The notes beneath the pieces are model-generated. The model did no database searches. It saw only the letters and a list, made by a program, of their open reading frames with translations, and had not been told where the DNA came from. A stretch of DNA of 6,634 nt, from assembly GCA_016780665.1 (NCBI GenBank), contig JADHLM010000057.1, positions 1 through 6,634 on the forward strand, written 5' to 3'. Within the stretch, counting starts at the first letter, position 1. Each line of letters opens with the position of its first letter. A program made the translations under genes and the position numbers. This stretch comes from Hyphomicrobiales bacterium. Lineage in GTDB: Bacteria; Pseudomonadota; Alphaproteobacteria; Rhizobiales; TMED25. Shown one piece after another: positions 1-6,135 of the stretch.

Positions 1-1
1 T

Positions 2-79
2 ATCGAAGCACTCAATGAAACAGAGGTTGAAGGTAGAAAATTAGTTGTAAACGAGTCTAAACCTAAAGATTCAAGATAA
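2..79 (+). CDS. C-terminal end of an RRM-type RNA-binding protein (partial)
   Basis: Only the last 25 codons and the TAA stop are in the window; the 5' part lies upstream. The visible peptide reads IEALNETEVEGRKLVVNESK followed by PKDSR. This is the final helix and beta-strand of an RNA-recognition motif: family members typically end 'A-I-x-x-L-N-G-x-x-(V/L)-x-G-R-x-L-x-V-N-(E/x)-A-x-P'. Small single-RRM proteins of this kind are common in Proteobacteria and Cyanobacteria, are about 80-100 residues long, and bind single-stranded RNA, often linked to cold stress. The usual Gly/Arg-rich tail is absent here, since the protein stops five residues after the RRM core. The diagnostic RNP1/RNP2 motifs lie outside the window, so the call rests on the C-terminal signature alone. 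Confidence 0.8.
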   Translation: MEALNETEVEGRKLVVNESKPKDSR

Positions 80-92
80 GTATTATCTAATA

Positions 93-188
93 TTTACAAA
101 AAAAATTTTCTTTTTTAATCTTAAAATTTTGTAAAAAATTTACATTATTTATCTTTTATTCTTAATTCTTGACATTTATTTTACAAAA
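93..188. repeat. Three copies of a TTTACAAAA motif (two direct, one inverted) upstream of the receptor gene
   Basis: TTTACAAAA occurs at 93-101 and again at 180-188. Its exact reverse complement TTTTGTAAA is at 127-135. A shorter TTTACA is at 139-144. The 93-101/127-135 pair can form a 9-bp, almost pure A-T stem around a 25-nt loop. It is not followed by a T-run, so it is a poor terminator for the upstream RRM gene. The third copy sits between the -35 and -10 elements of the receptor promoter, where a repressor would bind. Operator function is inference: in sequence this AT-rich, such words recur by chance more often than usual. Confidence 0.4.
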
Positions 189-197
189 GGTTTAAAT
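169..197 (+). promoter_or_regulatory. Sigma70-type promoter for the TonB-dependent receptor gene
   Basis: A consensus -35 TTGACA (169-174) is followed after exactly 17 nt by a -10-like TTAAAT (192-197; overlapping TTTAAA at 191-196). Each -10 candidate matches TATAAT at four of six positions. A start near 204 would give a leader of roughly 27 nt before the GTG at 231. A TTTACAAAA word fills much of the spacer, so transcription may be regulated there. Confidence 0.6.
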
Positions 198-219
198 GCG
201 ATGGAATTATTATTTCTTT

Positions 220-226
220 AGGGGGA
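220..226 (+). promoter_or_regulatory. Ribosome binding site deciding the GTG start of the receptor gene
   Basis: The purine run AGGGGGA ends 5 nt (226 to 231) before a GTG codon. No in-frame ATG offers a complete signal peptide nearby, because the ATG at 201 opens a frame that closes at once. The combination of this SD, its spacing and the signal peptide that follows fixes GTG 231 as the start. It is the only gene in the window with a clear, well-spaced SD. Confidence 0.75.
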
Positions 227-230
227 ACTC

Positions 231-3200
231 GTGTACAAATATTTATTATCATTAATGGTGTTATTACCTTTATCAACTGTTTCATTAGCACAAGATGCTG
301 ATGAGGATGAAGCCGAAATAGAAGAAGTTGTAACAACAGGTATAAAAAGAAGTCTTATTGACGCAATATCTATTAAAAGAGATAACGTTGGAGTCATGGA
401 GGCTATTACTGCTGAAGACTTCGGTAAGTTCCCAGATGGAAACTTAGCTGAATCACTTGCTAGGGTTTCTGGTGTAGGTATCGATAGAAGCAATTTAGAA
501 GGTGAAGGAGTTGCAGTTAGGGGTTTTGGTCCTAACCTTAACTTAGTTACTTTAAACGGCCGTCAAATGCCAACAGTGCCTGGTCAATATGGAGGCGGAA
601 GATCATTTAACTTTGGTGATATAGCATCTCCTGGAATTGCTGCAGTTGAGCTGTATAAATCAACAAATAACTCTTTACCTTCTGGTGGTATAGGCTCTAC
701 CATAAATATGGTTACAACAAAACCATTAGAAGTAGATGGAACAAAATCATCTTTAAGTGTTGGATACGTTCATGACACTTCCAGTACTAAATCTGAAACA
801 CCTGAAATTTCAGTTTTATATGCAACGAACAGAGATTACTGGGGCTTCTCATTTTCTGGATCTTATCAAGATAGAAACAATAGAGAAGAGGGAACTAGAG
901 AATCAAATTGGTTCAATCCTTCAAGACTTGCTAGAGAAGAACTTTACAACAGATTGGATATCTATAACGCAGCAATCGGACAGACTTTGGTTGACAATAA
1001 CACAAGAGCTGATGGGATTACTTTTTATCAAGAGCCTACTGCCTATCAAATTAAAGATAATGATAGATTGAGAAAAAATGCTCAATTAACTTTTCAGTTT
1101 GCATTCAATGATAGAGTTACATCTACACTTGATTACACATACAGCGGAGTTGAGTTTAGTTCAGTTGGTCAAATGTTTGGTACATGGCTTGGTGCATGGG
1201 ATACACTTGAGGGAACTATTAACTCAAATGGTGTCTTTACTGATGTAGTTGTAGGAAACAGAGCATATGATCATCAATTAATCTGGGGTGATACTTCAAG
1301 TGCTAACAAATCAATTGGTATGAATCATGAGTTTATTGTAAACGATGCTCTTACAGTTACCTTTGATGCTCATAGCTCTTCAGCCTTAAAAAATGGTACA
1401 GAGCTTCCAAATGAAATGGCTATTGGAACTAGTAAAAGATCAACTGTTACTCATCTTAATGGCGGTTCATCTGGCATTAATAGTTTTTCATTTGCTGATG
1501 ACTATACATCGTCTGACTATTATTTAGGTGGACTTCTTGCTAGAGATGCTTATAAGAAGAATGAGATGAATCAATACCAATTAATTGGTGAGTGGGTAAA
1601 CTTAGACGGTGGATTGGTTACGAGTGTTGATTTTGGTATATCAAAAACTGTAAGCAAATTTAAAGACAGAAGATACGAAGAAAATAATCAACTAATTGGT
1701 GCTAGTGCAGACGATTTTGCTGACAGTCTTTTTGTGAAGACTGACCTTGGAGATTTCATGGATGGTTTTAATACAACTCTTGGAACCTCTTACTATTTTG
1801 CCGTAGATAAAAATGCTGCAGTTGCTGCATTTGAAGCTGCAGGAGGATCTCTTGATGTTGGCCCAATAGATCTTAATGAAAGGGTGCAAGAAGATCTTGA
1901 ATCTGCATTTATTCAATTCAACATGGAAACAGAATTCAATGGCAGACCTTTAAACATTATTGCAGGTGTAAGATATGAAACATCTGATACTGCTTCAACT
2001 TCTCTCGAAGCAGCACCAACTACAATTAGAGTTGATTATATAAATGGCCTTGATTATATAAGAGGTGATGTTCTTGATGCTCCGAGAATGGGTGACACAG
2101 AAGACGTTCTTCCAAGTTTAGCAATGTCATACTCGCTGAGTGATAATGAAGTATTAAGATTCTCAGCAAGTAAAACCTTAGCAAGACCAAATTTACAAGA
2201 GAAAAGATCTGGTTTTGTATATGGTAATATAGATTTTTACAATCCTACTGCCAACGGGGGTAATCCAAACCTTGAGTCTTTGAAATCTACTAATTTTGAT
2301 TTAGCTTATGAAAATTATTACGCAGAGGGAAGTTACTATGCTGTTAATATTTTTAGAAAAGAGATTACAGATTTTATTTCAAATGAAACAAGATATGAAA
2401 ACCTCTTTGGTCTTACTAATGCAGCTTATGGTGAAATAATTATGGCTGCAAGAACTTGTACAGACGAATGGGTGCAAGCTGGAAGACCTAGTACGGTCTC
2501 ATATGGAGACGAGGGTTCATGGGTACATTGCGTTTCACAACAATCACTATGGGCTCAACCAGACTTATCTGATGACTATCGTCAGGCAATGTGGGTTGCT
2601 CTTGCAATGCAACATCATGGCGGTACATTACCAAGTATGTGGAATAATGGATGGGCATTTGGACAGCCATGGAGCAATAATACATGTAATGATGGTGGTT
2701 GGTGGAGATGTAACCCAGGTTATATTGATTCAACTTCAAGCGATCCACTTGCGCTGTTTAGAATTACACAACCTAAAAATCTTGAAGAAGGTGATGTTTC
2801 CGGTCTTGAGGTAACATTGCAGCACTTTTTTGAAGGAACTCCATATGGTATGCAGTTTAACTATACAAAAATTACTGGTGGTGATGTAGATATCGATAGA
2901 GACGATGTTGGACCTCAATTTATACTTCCGGGTTTTGGTGATGCTGGTAACTTATCTGTTTTTTATGAAGACGATAAACATACATTCAGAGTCGCCGCTA
3001 ATTACAGAGGCGAAACTGTAGATGGCTTTGGTAACTATGATCAACCACTTTATGTTGAAGAAAGATTGCAAATCGATGCTACTTATCAATATAGAGTTAA
3101 TGAGAACACAACCGTCTTCTTGGACATGATGAATATTAATGATGAGACAACACGTCTTCATGCAAGATATTCTGAAATGTTGTTCTTATCGCAAGATCAT

Positions 3201-3239
3201 GGACCTATATTTAAATTAGGATTTAGAAGTAATTTTTAA
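231..3239 (+). CDS. TonB-dependent outer-membrane receptor (TIGR01782/Xanthomonas-Caulobacter-type)
   Basis: This 1002-residue protein is a complete outer-membrane active transporter, energised by TonB-ExbBD and importing a ligand into the periplasm. A signal peptide covers residues 1-20 (cleavage after VSLA). A short acidic spacer leads to a TonB box around 30-37 (IEEVVTTG). The plug spans about 45-160, with the family signatures KFPDGNLAESLARVSGVGI, VRGFGPNLNLVTLNGR and INMVTTKP. The 22-strand barrel follows, ending in the aromatic-terminal strand GPIFKLGFRSNF. There is no STN domain, so it is not a FecA-type signalling receptor. Homologues of this subtype in marine gammaproteobacteria often serve glycans or other polymers, but the substrate cannot be read from sequence. 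All four cysteines (743, 767, 819, 827) and nine of fifteen tryptophans fall in one insert in the last third of the barrel. A strong promoter and SD precede it and an intrinsic terminator follows, so it is probably monocistronic. Confidence 0.95.
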   Translation: MYKYLLSLMVLLPLSTVSLAQDADEDEAEIEEVVTTGIKRSLIDAISIKRDNVGVMEAITAEDFGKFPDGNLAESLARVSGVGIDRSNLEGEGVAVRGFGPNLNLVTLNGRQMPTVPGQYGGGRSFNFGDIASPGIAAVELYKSTNNSLPSGGIGSTINMVTTKPLEVDGTKSSLSVGYVHDTSSTKSETPEISVLYATNRDYWGFSFSGSYQDRNNREEGTRESNWFNPSRLAREELYNRLDIYNAAIGQTLVDNNTRADGITFYQEPTAYQIKDNDRLRKNAQLTFQFAFNDRVTSTLDYTYSGVEFSSVGQMFGTWLGAWDTLEGTINSNGVFTDVVVGNRAYDHQLIWGDTSSANKSIGMNHEFIVNDALTVTFDAHSSSALKNGTELPNEMAIGTSKRSTVTHLNGGSSGINSFSFADDYTSSDYYLGGLLARDAYKKNEMNQYQLIGEWVNLDGGLVTSVDFGISKTVSKFKDRRYEENNQLIGASADDFADSLFVKTDLGDFMDGFNTTLGTSYYFAVDKNAAVAAFEAAGGSLDVGPIDLNERVQEDLESAFIQFNMETEFNGRPLNIIAGVRYETSDTASTSLEAAPTTIRVDYINGLDYIRGDVLDAPRMGDTEDVLPSLAMSYSLSDNEVLRFSASKTLARPNLQEKRSGFVYGNIDFYNPTANGGNPNLESLKSTNFDLAYENYYAEGSYYAVNIFRKEITDFISNETRYENLFGLTNAAYGEIIMAARTCTDEWVQAGRPSTVSYGDEGSWVHCVSQQSLWAQPDLSDDYRQAMWVALAMQHHGGTLPSMWNNGWAFGQPWSNNTCNDGGWWRCNPGYIDSTSSDPLALFRITQPKNLEEGDVSGLEVTLQHFFEGTPYGMQFNYTKITGGDVDIDRDDVGPQFILPGFGDAGNLSVFYEDDKHTFRVAANYRGETVDGFGNYDQPLYVEERLQIDATYQYRVNENTTVFLDMMNINDETTRLHARYSEMLFLSQDHGPIFKLGFRSNF
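2457..2711 (+). other. Cys/Trp-rich extracellular-loop insert inside the receptor
   Basis: These 85 codons encode residues 743-827 and lie between barrel-like stretches (ENYYAEGSYYAVNIFRKEI before, LEEGDVSGLEVTLQHFF after). They hold every cysteine of the 1002-residue protein (743, 767, 819, 827) and nine tryptophans, including a WW pair in CNDGGWWRCNP, plus three histidines (VHC and QHHG). The position after a receptor strand and before the 'EGDVSGLEVT' strand suggests a long surface loop. Two disulfides and a stacking surface for sugar rings or aromatic ligands are inferred, not shown. Confidence 0.6.
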
Positions 3240-3258
3240 TACTAATTTTTAAGATTTC

Positions 3259-3286
3259 AAAAGAGGGCAAAAGCCCTCTTTTTTTT
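3259..3286 (+). terminator. Rho-independent terminator of the receptor gene
   Basis: The perfect 8-bp stem AAGAGGGC (3261-3268)/GCCCTCTT (3273-3280) closes on an AAAA loop. It extends by two A-T pairs (3259-3260 with 3281-3282), and six further T residues run to 3286. It lies 20 nt after the receptor stop. Its last T is directly next to the first possible ATG of the following lipoprotein gene (3287), which argues against that ATG being used. Confidence 0.95.
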
Positions 3287-3287
3287 A

Positions 3288-3307
3288 TGTTAAATTTATT
3301 TTACACT
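3288..3307 (+). promoter_or_regulatory. Possible weak promoter for the metallopeptidase lipoprotein gene
   Basis: Because a strong terminator ends at 3286, this gene should need its own promoter in the 27 nt before ATG 3314. Two -10-like candidates exist. One is an extended -10, TGT-TAAATT (3288-3296), predicting a leader of about 11 nt. The other is TACACT (3302-3307), predicting a transcript that begins at or next to the ATG. Neither has a convincing -35, and no Shine-Dalgarno precedes the ATG. Terminator read-through is the alternative. Confidence 0.3.
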
Positions 3308-3313
3308 TCGATT

Positions 3314-5455
3314 ATGCTATATAAATATATATTTATTTTTTGTACATTTTTACTAGCCTCCTGTGGAGGAGGCGGCGGTGGCGGTGGTGACGACTCCGTT
3401 GGACCTGGACCTACTCCTCCAACTACCACCCCTTTTCAATTATCTATTGGTTTAACACAATTCTCTACAGATGAGGACACAGCATATTCAGGTAGTTTAG
3501 GTGCAATTGCAAACGAACAAGTTACTCTTACTTATGCAATAACAACCACAACTTCTAATGGAAATCTAACTCTAGGAACTGAAGGAGGAATTACTTATAC
3601 TCCTAACGAAAATTACTTTGGTTCTGATTCATTTCAATATTCTATAACAGCTGAAGAGAAAAATGTTACACAAAATGCCACTGTAAATATTACTATTAAC
3701 TCTGTTAATGATTTGCCCTCTATTGAATTTGTAGTAATACCAGATACTTCGAAAAATACACTTTTGTATGATGTGAATCAAACATTCCAGATCTCTGTTG
3801 AAGATGTTGATAATTCAATTAGTGACATGAGCTTTGATTTAAAATTAGGTGATGAAACTTTTGTTGGAACCTTTACATCAAATGCCGACAACCCTTCCTC
3901 AGGTGAAGTTAGTTTTAATTTGTTATCTCTTCAAAATGCTGGTCTTTATGATGCAGAGGTAAGAGTCTCTGATGGAGTAGATTTTGACAGCGTTAGTTTT
4001 GAAGCATGGTTTGTAGCCAGTAGAAGAGAAGTAAGAATTCAACAAGACGATGATCCAGAAGATGGTTTTGATGGCGGCGCGAAAACTCCAAAAGATTATA
4101 AAGTTTATTATTTATCTGGAGGACCAAGCGCTATGGGTAAAACACAATATTTATTTATTGGAGATTCTCTAGCTAATGCAAATGAAATAGATTTATATAG
4201 AAGAGCTTTGCTTGCTTCTGTTAACAAGCTAAATGATTCAGATGCAAAAGATTTTTTTAGTAAAGATTATTTCTCTATTGTTTCTGCAGAGCCTGCTAAT
4301 CCAGATGGCACTTCACCTGTTGGAACAAGAACAGGTTGTTATGATTGGGATGAAGATGTTTATTGTATAGCTGATATGGATACGGGTATTTTTGATGATC
4401 TTTTAAACAATTATACTCTTGTGTCAGTTTTGACTCGTGTTCAAGGTAGAGGAGTTAATTTAGGAGATAGAAATATTCAAAGAATTCTTGAATCTGATCC
4501 GGAAAGAACAAAAAATACACTAATGCATGAGCTTGGCCATGCTCATGGCTATATGGGAGATGAATATAGGACTGATGATGATAGAGATGTCAGCCAGTAT
4601 GCAGATGACAGTGTAAATACTACCACCCAGTCAGATCTCTCTTTACTCAAGTGGAATCATCAAATAGAAGACTTAACTAATGTTCTTGGTAAAGATATTA
4701 AGGTTTGCTATAACACAGGTGATGGCAGAATTTATGATAGAGATCAAAATCAATATGTTGAAGATACTGATTGCGGTTGTTACATAAATGAGTGGGGTTC
4801 TCCAGAACCAGATCCCGAAACAGGAGAAATGATATACCCATTTATAAGAAAAAATCCAGATTGCAGTAAAGTAGGCTTATTCGAAGGTAACTATTACGGT
4901 GAATTTGATAACTATAGACCAACTTTTTGTTCAATTATGGATTCCTGTAATGAAGGAGGTTATGGAGATGTAAATGTAGAAGGTTTTGCTGTTGGTTCAA
5001 TACAAAACCAAGGTTTTTATTATGCATTTAATCAAGAAACAGACCAAGCAAAAATTAGTTTTAATGAAAATGCATCAGGAGTTAATGAATCTATTACAAT
5101 TGATGCAAGTGACATTAAATATGATCCTGAAAAAATTACCATCAAGTGGTATGTAGACGGCGTTGAAGATACCTCCAAAGAGAATCAACAAAGAGTAACA
5201 TTCAATAGACCATCTAATAATACAGTTGTTATTTACACTGTTAAAGCTATAGATTTAACTGGAACAATAATTGCTGCAGATGATGTTATTGATAATACAG
5301 ATTTTTATGAGGGCATGCTCCAATCATACTTTATTTGGAGTGATGGAGAAGATTTTGATCGTGATCCAGATCCGTCGACATACAGTAACTATAATTATGG
5401 ATATATGAATGGTCCTTTAGGATTTACATGGGGGATTAATTGGGCATCATGGTAA
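3314..5455 (+). CDS. M64-type (IgA-peptidase-like) zinc metallopeptidase lipoprotein with cadherin/Ig-like domains
   Basis: The 713-residue product is a secreted, lipid-anchored metallopeptidase. Residues 1-17 form a lipoprotein signal with lipobox LASC (Cys17), then eight Gly and a Pro/Thr linker to about 40. Residues 41-135 match a bacterial cadherin/Ig-like domain (TDEDTAYSG, ITYTPNENYFGSDSFQYSI, VNDLP); 136-236 look like a second beta-sandwich. The catalytic domain spans about 262-560, with YLFIGDS near 279-285 (the GDGY-like position of M64), HELGHAHGYMGDEY at 405-418, KW at 446-447 and YRPTFCSIMDSC at 534-545. His405, His409 and probably Asp416 bind zinc and Glu406 is the general base, following the M64 HExxHxxGxxxDE pattern. 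Eight cysteines (342-545) suggest disulfides. A C-terminal beta domain (about 580-655) and an aromatic tail finish the protein. An in-frame ATG at 3287 exists, but it abuts the terminator and would extend the signal peptide unnaturally. Gly at +2 predicts outer-membrane sorting. The substrate is unknown; IgA cleavage is only the founding activity of the family. Confidence 0.88.
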   Translation: MLYKYIFIFCTFLLASCGGGGGGGGDDSVGPGPTPPTTTPFQLSIGLTQFSTDEDTAYSGSLGAIANEQVTLTYAITTTTSNGNLTLGTEGGITYTPNENYFGSDSFQYSITAEEKNVTQNATVNITINSVNDLPSIEFVVIPDTSKNTLLYDVNQTFQISVEDVDNSISDMSFDLKLGDETFVGTFTSNADNPSSGEVSFNLLSLQNAGLYDAEVRVSDGVDFDSVSFEAWFVASRREVRIQQDDDPEDGFDGGAKTPKDYKVYYLSGGPSAMGKTQYLFIGDSLANANEIDLYRRALLASVNKLNDSDAKDFFSKDYFSIVSAEPANPDGTSPVGTRTGCYDWDEDVYCIADMDTGIFDDLLNNYTLVSVLTRVQGRGVNLGDRNIQRILESDPERTKNTLMHELGHAHGYMGDEYRTDDDRDVSQYADDSVNTTTQSDLSLLKWNHQIEDLTNVLGKDIKVCYNTGDGRIYDRDQNQYVEDTDCGCYINEWGSPEPDPETGEMIYPFIRKNPDCSKVGLFEGNYYGEFDNYRPTFCSIMDSCNEGGYGDVNVEGFAVGSIQNQGFYYAFNQETDQAKISFNENASGVNESITIDASDIKYDPEKITIKWYVDGVEDTSKENQQRVTFNRPSNNTVVIYTVKAIDLTGTIIAADDVIDNTDFYEGMLQSYFIWSDGEDFDRDPDPSTYSNYNYGYMNGPLGFTWGINWASW
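3365..3388 (+). repeat. Eight-codon poly-glycine run after the lipidated cysteine
   Basis: Eight consecutive Gly codons follow the lipobox Cys. They mix GGA, GGC and GGT rather than repeating one triplet, so the run is kept at the protein level and is not a simple slippage tract. It is a GC-rich patch in an AT-rich gene and acts as a flexible tether between lipid anchor and first domain. The esterase-like lipoprotein downstream has a shorter version (CGGGSESSS). Confidence 0.8.
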
Positions 5456-5931
5456 AAAAAATATTAATAACTTTATCTTTAATTGTTTCAGTCAACATAA
5501 TCTCAGATGAGGTACCAGAAAAAATTAATTTTTCCCAGAAGATCATAAGTGCAACCGATGGGCTTTCAGGTAAACAAGAAAGTAGAATATATAACCTCAA
5601 AGCAAGTAAAAATCGAATTTCAATCAATAGCTCAAGAATTGGAAGACCAAAGTTAGATTCATTTAAAAATTTTGGAGCACCTTCACGTTCTGATAAATAC
5701 ATCATAGAAGTTTTAGATAAAGATATGAATGTAATTCGTATGGTAGGTCTTGGAAATCCATTTTATATTCATGTTCAGCATATGGATTTTGAAGATAGGC
5801 ATATCTTTGGTGGGGATATTGAAAGGAATTTTGATATCCCAGTTCCATTGGACTCTAATGCTGCATATATAACTTTGAATGAAAATACTGAATTTGGCCT
5901 AAAGCAAATTAATGCAATTTCATTAGACTAA
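5449..5931 (+). CDS. Small secreted protein of unknown function, overlapping the M64 peptidase gene
   Basis: I do not recognise this family. The ATG at 5449 gives 160 residues with a Sec-type signal peptide: KK at 3-4, hydrophobic core about 5-18, and likely cleavage near IIS/DE (19/20). The mature part of about 140 residues has no cysteine and alternates short hydrophobic strands with polar turns (RIYNL, YIIEVLD, NVIRMVGLGNPFYIHVQH, AAYITLNE), suggesting a small beta-sandwich. His108, His111 and His118 cluster in one conserved-looking segment. The ATG overlaps the peptidase stop region by 7 nt (5449-5455), a typical arrangement for translational coupling. An alternative TTG at 5440 would add three residues; it has GGGGGA (5430-5435) 4 nt upstream and cannot be excluded. 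Possible roles are an accessory subunit, chaperone, inhibitor or substrate-binding partner of the peptidase. This rests only on the overlap and shared export. Confidence 0.8.
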   Translation: MVKKILITLSLIVSVNIISDEVPEKINFSQKIISATDGLSGKQESRIYNLKASKNRISINSSRIGRPKLDSFKNFGAPSRSDKYIIEVLDKDMNVIRMVGLGNPFYIHVQHMDFEDRHIFGGDIERNFDIPVPLDSNAAYITLNENTEFGLKQINAISLD

Positions 5932-5983
5932 ATTAGTTCTTAAAAATAAAAACTATTGGATAAATTTAATCAATAAATTCATC

Positions 5984-6012
5984 TTGAAAGCGCATAACTT
6001 AGAAGGTATATT
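5984..6012 (+). promoter_or_regulatory. Sigma70 promoter of the tRNA-Gly gene
   Basis: TTGAAA (5984-5989) and TATATT (6007-6012) are separated by exactly 17 nt. Each differs from consensus at a single position. The predicted start near 6019 leaves only about 6 nt before the mature tRNA 5' end at 6025. It is the best-scoring promoter by eye in the window, as expected for a stable RNA. Confidence 0.8.
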
Positions 6013-6024
6013 ACACACCCATGT

Positions 6025-6100
6025 GCGGTACTAGCTCAGTTGGTAGAGCGTCTGCTTGCCAAGCAGAAGGCCGCCGGTTCGAGACCGGCGTACCGCACCA
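6025..6100 (+). tRNA. tRNA-Gly, anticodon GCC
   Basis: The 76-nt cloverleaf is perfect. The acceptor stem is GCGGTAC (6025-6031) with GTACCGC (6090-6096). The D stem is GCTC/GAGC (6034-6037/6046-6049). The anticodon stem is TCTGC/GCAGA around the loop TTGCCAA, giving anticodon GCC at 6058-6060. The T stem is GCCGG/CCGGC around TTCGAGA. The CCA end is encoded at 6098-6100. It reads GGC and GGT codons. The first three acceptor pairs G1-C72, C2-G71 and G3-C70 and the anticodon C35-C36 fit known glycine identity. The discriminator base (6097) is A, whereas bacterial tRNA-Gly usually carries U there. No hairpin terminator follows, so the transcript may run towards the downstream gene. Confidence 0.97.
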
Positions 6101-6122
6101 CTTAAACTTAATTAATTTTCGC

Positions 6123-6128
6123 TATAAT
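6123..6128 (+). promoter_or_regulatory. Perfect -10 box immediately before the esterase-like gene (leaderless-type promoter)
   Basis: TATAAT matches the consensus exactly and ends 7 nt before the ATG at 6136. Transcription would therefore start at or within a base of the start codon, giving a leaderless mRNA. No Shine-Dalgarno lies between the tRNA end and the ATG, which fits. The -35 is weak: TTAAAC at 6102-6107 with a 15-nt spacer is the closest candidate and lies just past the tRNA CCA end. Confidence 0.6.
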
Positions 6129-6135
6129 CTTTAAC

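Noticed and set aside
98..116. A-run/T-run (A8, TTTTC, T6) as terminator of the RRM gene
   Set aside because: The stem would be only A-U pairs with no GC core, so it is too weak to call.
218..493. Minus-strand open frame of 91 codons over the start of the receptor gene
   Set aside because: It lies antisense to the signal peptide and plug, has no SD or promoter of its own, and its Ser/Ile-rich composition is what antisense reading of this gene would give.
757..1071. Plus-strand open frame of 104 codons within the receptor
   Set aside because: It is out of frame inside a clearly coding gene, with no domain or initiation signal.
2488..2814. Overlapping open frames on both strands across the Cys/Trp-rich insert
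   Set aside because: They are shadows of the insert; the receptor frame continues uninterrupted through it, so there is no frameshift or nested gene to explain.
3287..3313. Upstream ATG that would extend the metallopeptidase by nine residues
   Set aside because: It begins on the base after the terminator T-run, has no SD, and puts an uncharged hydrophobic segment ahead of an already complete lipoprotein signal peptide. The ATG at 3314 fits better.
5436..5705. Minus-strand open frame of 89 codons across the small secreted gene
   Set aside because: It is antisense to a gene with signal peptide and coupled start, and shows no initiation signals.
5934..5955. Possible hairpin after the small secreted protein gene (TAGTT/AACTA)
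   Set aside because: A five-pair A-T-rich stem with a 12-nt loop and no T-run is not a credible terminator.
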